14,183 bases of DNA from Treponema sp. (GTDB lineage: Bacteria; Spirochaetota; Spirochaetia; Treponematales; Breznakiellaceae): assembly GCA_031268245.1 (NCBI GenBank), contig JAIRXN010000187.1, positions 1 through 14,183 of the forward strand. Reading direction: 5' to 3'. The stretch's first letter is position 1. Each line of letters starts with the position of its first letter. The notes beneath the pieces are model-generated. The model did no database searches and was not told where the DNA came from. It saw only the letters and a list, made by a program, of their open reading frames with translations. The position numbers were made by a program, and so were the translations under genes. This document shows positions 6,467-13,990 of the stretch, one piece after another.

Positions 6467-7372
6467 ATGAAACAGACGACGGGGAGAAAATTTTTTTTGG
6501 GCGCTCTCTTTTTCCTGTTTGCCGTTCTGGTTTTTCCCCTGCCGGGAGAGGATATAGCCATAAGCGGGAGAATTGCCTGGGAACGCATGGAGATTGATGC
6601 AACGGTTTCCCTGGACATGGCTTCCGCAGGACTAAAATTCCCCAACGGCAGGGTACAGGGCGAAGAATATATCAGGGCCGCCTACCCTTCACTGATACAA
6701 TCCCTGCTTTTGCTCATTCCGGTAGATTCTTCCCGGAACGCCGGGGATTTTATAAAGAGCGGCGACTTGAGCATGGAGGCTCTTAAAAATTTTGCTGCGG
6801 CGGCTTCTCTCTCCGCTCCTGCCTTTTCTCCGGATCTGCTTTTGCTCAGGGCCCCTTATGCCTTAAAGCTTTCCGGTTTGGGATCCATGCTTCCGGGAAG
6901 CAGCCGTCCCGCAGAGATACTGCGTACCATTGGTTCAAATTCTTCACCCGGTTATACGGGCATCATCATCATTGCTTCAAAACAGCTTCCCGCCCACGGT
7001 ATGCGCGGCACATATCTTGCCCGTCCCTGTATCTTCCCCAAAATCTGGGACACGGAAATGAATCTGATATTTGAAAAAAACATGCTCAAACCGGGACACT
7101 CAGGCCCGGCAGTCCGTTATGCAAAAGAGAGGGATATATTTCTTTCCACTCCTTCGGGCTTGAGCGAAGAACTTGTCTCCCTGGCGGGGGAAAGGCCCCT
7201 GAGGATCATCGCGCGGGAAATTTTCGGAAAGCGGCCTACGGACCCGGTTATCGACAGGGAAGATGCCCTGCTCATCACCGGAAATGAAAGAAACCGTGAA
7301 CTGCTCCGGGAAGGCAAGCTGGTGTTTGTGCTGGCGGATGAAGTTCTCACTGAAGTGCCGGGCGGCAATTAG
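6467..7372 (+). CDS. Secreted protein of unknown function in the envelope operon
   Basis: I do not recognise this 301-residue protein. It has an N-terminal signal (basic start, hydrophobic run FFLGALFFLFAVLVFPL at about 9-25) and no lipobox, so it is probably periplasmic. The mature part has an early amphipathic stretch (RIAWERMEIDATVSLDMA), a segment with IPVDSSRNAGDFI and a C-terminal region ending DALLITGNERNRELLREGKLVFVLADEVL, which looks like an alpha/beta fold. GAGGA lies about 8 bases before the ATG, and the gene begins 10 bases after the transglycosylase stop, so it is most likely co-transcribed with it and with the TPR lipoprotein. A role alongside peptidoglycan remodelling is an inference from position only. 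Confidence 0.72.
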   Translation: MKQTTGRKFFLGALFFLFAVLVFPLPGEDIAISGRIAWERMEIDATVSLDMASAGLKFPNGRVQGEEYIRAAYPSLIQSLLLLIPVDSSRNAGDFIKSGDLSMEALKNFAAAASLSAPAFSPDLLLLRAPYALKLSGLGSMLPGSSRPAEILRTIGSNSSPGYTGIIIIASKQLPAHGMRGTYLARPCIFPKIWDTEMNLIFEKNMLKPGHSGPAVRYAKERDIFLSTPSGLSEELVSLAGERPLRIIAREIFGKRPTDPVIDREDALLITGNERNRELLREGKLVFVLADEVLTEVPGGN

Positions 7373-7380
7373 TGTCTGTC

Positions 7381-7398
7381 CATAAAGCCGGTTTTATG
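7381..7398. promoter_or_regulatory. Candidate operator upstream of the defence module
   Basis: CATAAAGCCGGTTTTATG is an 18-base dyad in which eight of nine pairs match (7387/7392 is the exception). It lies in the only gap (66 bases) between the envelope genes and the TerB gene. No T-run follows, so it is not a standard terminator. A repressor site controlling the module is plausible, though I see no strong sigma70 promoter next to it. Confidence 0.35.
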
Positions 7399-7438
7399 AG
7401 CAGATCCTAAAAGGTCATGAGGGTTCCAATGCCGGAAA

Positions 7439-10399
7439 ATGCCCATGGACAAAAATGAAGCCAAGAGCCTGGATTTTCCGTTCTTTTATCTGAATTACAG
7501 TAACGGTGTTTTTATCCGTACTCTTGCTCCCGGCGCGGAGGATCTGGGGGGCGGCATGTTCCGTCATAATGGTTCCGTGTACAGTCTGCCGGAAGGGTTT
7601 GCGGCAGAATGCCTTTCCGGAAAAGAGATTAAGGGAAAGACACTGCTGGCCCTGGCCCGCAGGAGTCCTCACCCGCTTGTGGCAAAAGGCCCCCTCATGG
7701 CGCCTCCCGGAAAGAGGCTCATGGGCCTGGATTTGGAAATTCCCGCGGCCGGGCGCAAAGGTTCTGCGGGAGGAGAAAGCACTCTTGCAATAAGGGTGCA
7801 AAGGGAAATTGTTCCGCAGAAGGACTGGCTGCCCCTGGAGGAGCTGTCCCGTTACTATCTTTATCATGACGAAATTTATGAAATAATTGACGATGAAACT
7901 CTGGATGCGCTTGTTGCCGAATATGGCTCCGGCGGGAAACTGATACTCCGCGGAGAGGAGATCCCCCGCTTTGCCGACGAAAAGATACGGCTGATCATTA
8001 GTTTCGGAGACAGCGCCCTGAAACAAAAACTTTCAGAAGACAGACTTTTTATCAGGGAGGAGGAACTGTCGCTGGTGCTTTCGGTCAGGGCGGAGCCGGG
8101 GAAGGGATGCAGAACAATTCGGGGAATACCGGCCCTGGCCTGGGGCAGGGATACGGATTGCAGGCACTATGACGCGGCGGAAGTATCCGCCGCCTGTGAC
8201 AGAGACTATGTGCTTCTCGATGAAAAATGGGCCCGCCGGAAGGATCTTGAAAAAACGGGCCTCAATCCCCTCGGGCGCTACGCGGGAGGCGAAGCGATTG
8301 AAGGCGTCGGTATCCCTGTCCCCCTCCTCTTTCGGCGGGGAGAAGCGCCGCCTTACTTCAGCAGACTTGAATATCAGGGCCCTCCCTGGCTTGACAGGGC
8401 CGAAAAGGCGGCAATTTTTTGCGCCCACCTGGACTTTCTCCGTTTCTGGGGAATTTCAGGCGGGGTGATCCACTCAGGGCGCGGCAGGGCCGAAACGGCG
8501 GCTCTTTTGGCGCGATGGCTGCAGGACACGGAAAGCGCAGGGAATCGTGTTTCCGCGGAGACACATGCGGAGAAAACCATTGTCCTTATGGAAAGGAATT
8601 TTTGGGAACTCTATTTCAGTATTTCCGCCGCCGGTCTGCCCCCTCCCCTTGAAGGAGAGGATCTTTTAAGCTCACGGAACAAGGGCGTCTGTACCGGTTT
8701 CTATGAATCCCTGCCGCCGTCTTCCAACAGTCTTGTGAGCAGATGCGATATGCTGATTCTGCTTGAGCCGGCACATGCCGCCGGGAATTATATGGAAAGG
8801 CTGGGCGGTATAGACGCGGGGATCGTGCTGGGCGTCTCTTCGGAGGAACCGGGAGAAGAAACCCTGCGGCGGTTTTTTGGCCTAAAGGGGGAAAGAGCCG
8901 AACTGGGCAGATGGATCTACCGGAATACCGGAGCGGCACTGCCCCTGCCCCGTTTCTACCGGATGCCGGCAAGGGAAATTCTCAGGTCCCCGTTCGGGGG
9001 ACGTTTTACGGTAGATACCAAATTTCGCAGTATTCCTGCCCCTGAACTTGCCGAAGAAAGCGTATTCTTTTATGCGGAAGGCACAGGGGATTACGATCCT
9101 GAGGCCGCCGTCAAAACAAAATTCACCTTCGGGGAACTTTCGGAAGAGGAAAAGAATAATTTTTTCCGCTGGCGGCATCTGTTCAGAAAGGGAATAGAGA
9201 AACCTGCGGGAAGGGCATTTATCCTCATCTATGCGAGAGAACTCTGCCTTGCCATGGGAAACACGGAGCCCCTTGAAGCCTTCGCCGGGCTGTCCCGGCT
9301 GCAGGAATACTGCGTATGGCTGGAAAGTTTTTCGGAGGGAAAGCGGGATTTACAGGAAACGGCGGAGCAGCCGCGCGTCTCCCGCCAGCTTCTGCAGCGG
9401 CTCTTTGATTTCACCGTCATGTACGGAATTACATCCCGGACTCTTCCGCTTGTCCTTTCAAGAGCCGCCGGAAGCCGGGATTACCTCATACAGGATCTTT
9501 TGATTCACAAAAAATACATTGAAGAAAACAACAGTATCGATTTTGAAGATATAAATCCTTTTATCGGAGATCTTTTGCAGAGTAACAGTTTTTATGTCTT
9601 TTACGGAAAAGAACTGGAAAGGGCCTTTGAAAAAGTTATAAATCTTATCGACCGGAGGCTCCGGGATCTCTGCAAAAAACGGCTTTTTGAATTTTTCTTC
9701 CCGGTCAAGACATACCGTGAAAGCCGCAGGGCCTTCGCGGGCATGGAAGCCGCCGGTTACTCTTCCTACACTGCCGAGTGGGCCCACTTTCTCGGATCTA
9801 AACCTCTTCTCAAATTTATTTCCTCGGTTTTCCGTTATGTCGAATACAGGCTGAAAATAATAACAGGCTTTGAAAAACCGCGGCAGACGCCCCCCCTGGA
9901 GGAATACTGGCGGCTCATAGCCGACGCCGCCCTGAGTAACGCCGCCGGCCCCGTACAGATACGGCCGGGTTCCGTTAAACTGCGTCATGAATCCATCGAA
10001 AGACTCCGCTCCGAATCGGATGAGGTAAAACAGCTTTTGTTGGTTGAAGAAAATTCCGCCGGAGGCCGCACGAAAGAGAGCGGCCATGCGCCGCCGCCTC
10101 CCGGACTTAAAAAGACTGAAAAAAAACAGTCCGGCATCAATGCTTTTATCGACGGACTGAACGGGACGGAACGGAAAGCCCTGCTCCGCATTGCCTCCGC
10201 CGGAGATCCGTCTTCACTAAAGACTGAACTTAAAGAAACGGCAGCCGCGGGGTTCTCCATGCCGGAACTGCTTATCGACAGTATCAATGAGAAGTTCATG
10301 GATGCCTTTGGGGATCTGTTAATTGAAAACGGGAAAGAGGTACCGCGCATCGCAGAAGAATACCGGGAGAAGCTGACGCGGCGGGCCAAAGAATCTTAA
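7439..10399 (+). CDS. sngA: TerB-N/TerB-C domain protein of a Shango-type defence module (SngA-like), with degenerate helicase-like N-terminal half
   Basis: A 986-residue protein. The C-terminal half matches the TerB-N and TerB-C pair: TerB-N about 560-690 (FFRWRHLFRKGIEKPAGRAF then LIYARELCLAMGN), and TerB-C about 820-985 (LRHESIERLRSESDEVKQLL; INEKFMDAFGDLLIEN; EEYREKL). In Shango systems the TerB protein works with an ATPase and a helicase, both of which follow here. The N-terminal half resembles a SNF2-type ATPase that has lost its catalytic residues: YVLLDEKWARRKDL (257-270), a block before the motif I region (HLDFLRFWGISGG, 330-342), SGRGRAETAALLA (346-358) where GxGKT is expected, TIVLMERNFWELY (380-392), and CDMLILLEPAH (436-446) in place of DExH. 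Start is uncertain between ATG 7439 and 7445; the best Shine-Dalgarno (GAGGG) points to another ATG. Alternative: a generic Ter-associated DNA-processing protein. Confidence 0.85.
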   Translation: MPMDKNEAKSLDFPFFYLNYSNGVFIRTLAPGAEDLGGGMFRHNGSVYSLPEGFAAECLSGKEIKGKTLLALARRSPHPLVAKGPLMAPPGKRLMGLDLEIPAAGRKGSAGGESTLAIRVQREIVPQKDWLPLEELSRYYLYHDEIYEIIDDETLDALVAEYGSGGKLILRGEEIPRFADEKIRLIISFGDSALKQKLSEDRLFIREEELSLVLSVRAEPGKGCRTIRGIPALAWGRDTDCRHYDAAEVSAACDRDYVLLDEKWARRKDLEKTGLNPLGRYAGGEAIEGVGIPVPLLFRRGEAPPYFSRLEYQGPPWLDRAEKAAIFCAHLDFLRFWGISGGVIHSGRGRAETAALLARWLQDTESAGNRVSAETHAEKTIVLMERNFWELYFSISAAGLPPPLEGEDLLSSRNKGVCTGFYESLPPSSNSLVSRCDMLILLEPAHAAGNYMERLGGIDAGIVLGVSSEEPGEETLRRFFGLKGERAELGRWIYRNTGAALPLPRFYRMPAREILRSPFGGRFTVDTKFRSIPAPELAEESVFFYAEGTGDYDPEAAVKTKFTFGELSEEEKNNFFRWRHLFRKGIEKPAGRAFILIYARELCLAMGNTEPLEAFAGLSRLQEYCVWLESFSEGKRDLQETAEQPRVSRQLLQRLFDFTVMYGITSRTLPLVLSRAAGSRDYLIQDLLIHKKYIEENNSIDFEDINPFIGDLLQSNSFYVFYGKELERAFEKVINLIDRRLRDLCKKRLFEFFFPVKTYRESRRAFAGMEAAGYSSYTAEWAHFLGSKPLLKFISSVFRYVEYRLKIITGFEKPRQTPPLEEYWRLIADAALSNAAGPVQIRPGSVKLRHESIERLRSESDEVKQLLLVEENSAGGRTKESGHAPPPPGLKKTEKKQSGINAFIDGLNGTERKALLRIASAGDPSSLKTELKETAAAGFSMPELLIDSINEKFMDAFGDLLIENGKEVPRIAEEYREKLTRRAKES

Positions 10400-10439
10400 G
10401 GCAACGCTGATTAAATGCGGCCACTCAGTGCTTCCTTAA
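10396..10439 (+). repeat. Long inverted repeat between the TerB and ATPase genes
   Basis: Left arm TTAAGGCAACGCTGA (10396-10410) pairs with right arm TCAGTGCTTCCTTAA (10425-10439) around a 14-base loop: 12 Watson-Crick pairs, one G-T wobble and two mismatches. It begins at the stop codon of the TerB gene and overlaps the -35 box of the next promoter. No T-run follows, so it is not a classical terminator; it could be a dispersed REP-like element, an operator, or an mRNA-stabilising or processing hairpin. Confidence 0.6.
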
Positions 10440-10465
10440 CAAAAGACCGGCATTCAGACTATACT
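10436..10465 (+). promoter_or_regulatory. Putative leaderless-type internal promoter of the ATPase gene
   Basis: TTAACA (10436-10441) and TATACT (10460-10465) are 18 bases apart, each with five of six consensus bases. The -10 box ends six bases before the ATG at 10472, placing the expected transcription start on the start codon itself. This agrees with the absence of any Shine-Dalgarno sequence there. Confidence 0.55.
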
Positions 10466-10471
10466 TGAAAC

Positions 10472-11767
10472 ATGCCTAACCTTCCCAGACGCATAAGTCA
10501 GGCGATTCTCTCCTCCCTTTCCGCGGGGGTGGTACCCCGTGTGGGACTTGAATACATTGCCGTTGGACGTAAACGGGAAGTGGAAGCCAGCCTGCAGGAT
10601 CTTGACAATATTGCGGGGGGAGCCGCTGCCTTTAGGATTATCGCGGGACGTTACGGCAGCGGGAAAAGTTTCTTCCTCCAGGCGATCCGCAACTATGCGC
10701 TTGAACAGGGATTCGTCACTGCCGATGCAGACCTCTCACCCGAGAAACGTCTTGCCGGGCCTGCAGGACTTGAAACCTACCGGGAACTCCTCCAGCGTCT
10801 TGCATCCAGAGCCCGGCCTGAAGGCGGCGCGCTGGAAGGCCTGCTGCAAAAATGGATCAACTCGATCAAGCTTTCATTCATTCAGGACGGCTACGGGGCC
10901 AATGATCCGGATCTGCCCGGGCTGGTGGAAAAACGGATCTACGAAACGGTCAACGAAATGGAAGACCTTGCCCACGGCTTTGATTTTGCGCGTGTATTAA
11001 GCGCCTACTATCTGGCCTACACCAACAGTGTTGATGAAAAAAAAGAAGCCGCTCTCCGCTGGCTCAGGGGAGAGTATGCGACAAAAACCGAAGCAAAGGC
11101 GCTGTTGGGAACCGGGGAGATCATCACCGGGGAAAACTGGTATGACTACATCAAGCTTCTTGCCGCCTTCTGTTTCCGCTCAGGCTGCAAGGGGCTGTTA
11201 CTCTTTATTGATGAATGTACCCAACTGGCAAAAATCGGCAACCGCCAGTCGCGGGAGAATAACTACGAAAAACTGCTGGCTCTCTTTAACGATGTAATGC
11301 AGGGAAAGGCGGAACGGCTGGGCATCTATCTTGCAGGTACTCCCCAATTTATTGAAGACGACAGACGGGGACTCTTCAGCTACCAGGCCCTGAAAAGCCG
11401 TCTTGCGGAAAGCCGCTTTGCCCGGGAAGGTTACGCCGATTATTCAGGCCCTGTGCTGCGTCTTTCCCAGTTGAGCCAGGAAGAGATCTATGTATTGCTG
11501 GAGCGGCTCAGGGATATTCATGCCTTTCACCATGCCTATGAAAGCGAATTGGGAAACAGGGAACTTTCAATTTTCCTGGAACAGGCTTTTTCGAAAGCCG
11601 GGGCGGAAGAATTTATAACTCCCAGGGAAATCGCCAGGGACTTTCTCGGACTTCTCAATATCACCCACAACGAAAATTTGAATTTTGACGATCTTGTATA
11701 CCGGGACGGCTACCGGGTTGAAGGCTATAAACCCGGCGGCAGTTTCTATGCAGACTTTGAAGTGTAG
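10472..11767 (+). CDS. sngB: BrxD-like AAA ATPase (BREX-type ATP-binding protein, DUF2791 type) of the Shango module
   Basis: A 431-residue P-loop ATPase. The start matches the BrxD/DUF2791 pattern: RRISQAILSSLSAGVVP (6-22), YIAVGR (28-33), then Walker A GRYGSGKS (59-66, K65) and DADLSP (85-90). Walker B is LLLFIDECTQL with D247 and E248; GIYLAGTPQF (284-293) is the sensor-1-like strand, and SYQALKSRLAESRF (303-316) carries candidate arginine fingers. Length is normal for the family. In type 2 BREX the homologous gene also precedes an Lhr-like helicase, and in Shango it follows the TerB gene; both suggest it drives or loads the helicase on DNA. No Shine-Dalgarno precedes the ATG; an internal promoter predicts a leaderless mRNA. 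Only 3 bases separate it from the helicase gene. No BREX methylase or PglZ gene is present in the window. Confidence 0.88.
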   Translation: MPNLPRRISQAILSSLSAGVVPRVGLEYIAVGRKREVEASLQDLDNIAGGAAAFRIIAGRYGSGKSFFLQAIRNYALEQGFVTADADLSPEKRLAGPAGLETYRELLQRLASRARPEGGALEGLLQKWINSIKLSFIQDGYGANDPDLPGLVEKRIYETVNEMEDLAHGFDFARVLSAYYLAYTNSVDEKKEAALRWLRGEYATKTEAKALLGTGEIITGENWYDYIKLLAAFCFRSGCKGLLLFIDECTQLAKIGNRQSRENNYEKLLALFNDVMQGKAERLGIYLAGTPQFIEDDRRGLFSYQALKSRLAESRFAREGYADYSGPVLRLSQLSQEEIYVLLERLRDIHAFHHAYESELGNRELSIFLEQAFSKAGAEEFITPREIARDFLGLLNITHNENLNFDDLVYRDGYRVEGYKPGGSFYADFEV

Positions 11768-11770
11768 AAT

Positions 11771-13957
11771 ATGAACCGGGTCTATGAACGGCTGCACCCT
11801 GTTGTACGGGAGTATATCTACAATCAGGAATGGGAGAGCCTGCGGCCTGTACAGGAAGCGGCGGCAATTGAGATCCTTGGGGAGGAGAGACACATCATCA
11901 TTGCCGCAGGTACCGCGTCGGGTAAGACCGAGGCCTGTTTCTTTCCGGTAATATCAATACTGGCGGAGAAACGCCGCGATTCTGTAGGAGCCCTGTACAT
12001 AAGCCCCCTCAAGGCCCTTATCAACGATCAGTTCAGCCGTCTTGAGGCTCTGGCCCGTGAGGCGGAAATTCCCCTCTGGCGCTGGCACGGAGACATACCG
12101 GGCCGGCACAAGGAAAAGCTTTTAGAGAAGCCTGCAGGGATACTGCAGATAACACCCGAATCTCTGGAAGCGCTGTTACTGCGGCAGCCCCGCAGGATTG
12201 TTTCTCTTTTCCGGGAACTTTCCTTTGTAGTCATTGATGAGGTACATGCCTTTATGGGAACCGGAAGGGGACAGCAGCTTCTCTGTCAGCTTGTCAGGAT
12301 CGAGAGGGCCCTGGGGAACCTTTCCTCTTCGTTTCCCAGACGCATAGGGCTATCTGCCACCCTTGCCGATTACCGCAGGGCAATGGAATGGATAGCACAG
12401 GGGAGCCGGCTTGGAAGAGAGACGGTCCTCATCGAAGAAGAGAAAAGCAGACGCCGTGTACGCATTGCCCTTGACTATTTTTCACGGAACAAGGGTGAGG
12501 AACAGAGTTACTACCAATCCCTCTACAGGGAAACCAGGGGAAAACGCTGCATAATCTTTACCAACAGCCGTCTTGACGCGGAAGAGACAGCCGGGGCATT
12601 GAGATCCATCGGCGGGGGGGAAAGCCGCTTCCTTATCCATCATGGCAGTATCTCTGCCGCTCTCCGGGGAGAGGCGGAAAAGGAGTTGCGCGAGGCGGCA
12701 GGGCCTGTAACACTGACCGCGACGGCAACGCTTGAAATGGGGATCGATATAGGCGCCCTGGACAGGGTTATACAGCTTGGGCCTCCCCTTTCCGTGTCGG
12801 CCTTTGCCCAGCGGCTGGGACGTTCGGGAAGACGGAACGGGACAAGCGAGATCTACTTCAGCAGTCTCGACGACAGTAATGATGCACTCAATATGCCCTG
12901 GGCTCTGTTGAAGACCATCGCCGTGATAGAACTCTATATTAAAGAAAAGTGGATTGAAGACAGGCCGGAGCCTCCCCTGCCCTACAGCCTCCTTATCCAC
13001 GAAAGCCTCTCCCTCATCGCCTCTGAGGGAGAAAAGAAGGCGGAGCTTCTGGAGGAAGAAGTCCTGAGCCTTCCCGGTTTTGAGCAGGTAAGCAGAGAAG
13101 ACTACCGCCGGATTCTTGAGGCCCTCATCCGTGCCGGGCTTCTGGAACAGACCGCCGAAGGAACCCTGATCACCGGCCTTGAGGGGGAGAGGATCACGAG
13201 TCACTACAGTTTCTACTCGGTTTTTTCAAGCGACACCGAGTACCGGGTGATTCACGGAGATGTGGAAATAGGAAAAGTAAATTTTGCCCCGCCGCCGGGA
13301 AGCAGCATCGTTCTCGGAGGCCGCTACTGGCGGGTGCTCCGCTCGGATCAGAGGCAGAGAGAGATCGCTGTAGAGGACGGAACCGAAGGCGCCCTGCGGC
13401 TCTGGCGGGGCGGCGGGGCGGAAAACCATCCGCGCCTTTCGGCAAAAATTCTGGAGATCCTCCTTTCACGGGAATCGTACACATATCTTTCTGCGGGCGC
13501 CGCAAAGCGCCTTAAAGAAGCCAGAGACGCCGCGGAGAATTTTGGCTTTGGCGGGAAGGGCTGGAGCCTTATCGAAACAGGAGGAGATTCCGGGGGGCCC
13601 TATACCAGCTTCCGCATACTTCCCTGGCTGGGAAGCCGGGGCATGAGGACGCTCCTCCTTCTCCTCCAGGACGAAGAACTGGCCTCCGTTCTGGGCATTA
13701 CCGCCCTCTTGAGGGAAAGCGATTACAGCATCTTTGTAAGTTCAAAACTCCCCCTCGATCTCTTCCGTGAAAACCTCTTCAGGATCATCGAAAACCTGAA
13801 TTCCGCCTTTCTTGAAACCCTGGCGGAAAAGTCTGTGGATACCATCCCCTGCACGGAAAAATTCGATCCCTGGCTTCCCCCTTCCATGCTGGCAAAGCAG
13901 TATGCGGCAAACATGCTGGATCTGGAAGAATTGAAGGGGAGTGGGCTCTTGAGGTAA
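11771..13957 (+). CDS. sngC: Lhr/BrxHI-like superfamily 2 DExH helicase of the Shango module
   Basis: A 728-residue ATP-dependent helicase with all core motifs intact: LRPVQ (24-28), motif I GTASGKT (47-53, K52), Ia SPLKALIND (78-86), Ib TPESLEALL (128-136), motif II DEVH (156-159), III SAT (195-197), IV IIFTNSR (261-267), V TATLEMGIDIG (318-328) and VI QRLGRSGRRNG (347-357). After the two RecA domains come a winged-helix-like region (about 405-475) and an Lhr-type beta-barrel region (about 485-540, with GDVEIGKVNFA and LGGRYWRV), as in the Lhr core; the final part (540-728) has no domain I recognise. It starts 3 bases after the ATPase stop, so translation is probably coupled, and ATPase and helicase are likely partners. 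It is shorter than full-length Lhr. The assignment to Shango rests on gene order. Confidence 0.92.
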   Translation: MNRVYERLHPVVREYIYNQEWESLRPVQEAAAIEILGEERHIIIAAGTASGKTEACFFPVISILAEKRRDSVGALYISPLKALINDQFSRLEALAREAEIPLWRWHGDIPGRHKEKLLEKPAGILQITPESLEALLLRQPRRIVSLFRELSFVVIDEVHAFMGTGRGQQLLCQLVRIERALGNLSSSFPRRIGLSATLADYRRAMEWIAQGSRLGRETVLIEEEKSRRRVRIALDYFSRNKGEEQSYYQSLYRETRGKRCIIFTNSRLDAEETAGALRSIGGGESRFLIHHGSISAALRGEAEKELREAAGPVTLTATATLEMGIDIGALDRVIQLGPPLSVSAFAQRLGRSGRRNGTSEIYFSSLDDSNDALNMPWALLKTIAVIELYIKEKWIEDRPEPPLPYSLLIHESLSLIASEGEKKAELLEEEVLSLPGFEQVSREDYRRILEALIRAGLLEQTAEGTLITGLEGERITSHYSFYSVFSSDTEYRVIHGDVEIGKVNFAPPPGSSIVLGGRYWRVLRSDQRQREIAVEDGTEGALRLWRGGGAENHPRLSAKILEILLSRESYTYLSAGAAKRLKEARDAAENFGFGGKGWSLIETGGDSGGPYTSFRILPWLGSRGMRTLLLLLQDEELASVLGITALLRESDYSIFVSSKLPLDLFRENLFRIIENLNSAFLETLAEKSVDTIPCTEKFDPWLPPSMLAKQYAANMLDLEELKGSGLLR

Positions 13958-13972
13958 TAGGTAGAATGGTGG

Positions 13973-13990
13973 CGGCATCAGCCGGTTATT
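13973..13990. terminator. Weak hairpin between convergent genes, possible terminator
   Basis: CGGC-ATCA-GCCG (13973-13984) followed by GTTATT lies in the 28-base gap between the helicase stop and the permease stop. The stem has only four pairs and there is no real T-run, so termination here is doubtful, but it is the only candidate structure in the gap. Confidence 0.2.

Noticed and set aside
10396..10445. Rho-independent terminator after the TerB gene
   Set aside because: The hairpin is long but the bases after it (CAAAAGACC) contain no T-run on the plus strand.
12482..13204. 240-codon open frame on the minus strand within the helicase gene
   Set aside because: The helicase motifs V and VI are encoded opposite; the antisense product resembles nothing and lacks a ribosome site.
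10472..13957. Reading the ATPase-helicase pair as part of a BREX type 2 system
   Set aside because: No PglX methylase, PglZ phosphatase, PglW kinase or PglY is next to it; the upstream gene encodes TerB-N/TerB-C, and the downstream gene is a sugar permease. The Shango arrangement explains the set better.
7439..13957. Recent horizontal transfer of the module by an integrative element
   Set aside because: Base and codon use look like those of the neighbours by eye, and no integrase, direct repeats or tRNA gene were seen at either border. Older transfer cannot be excluded.
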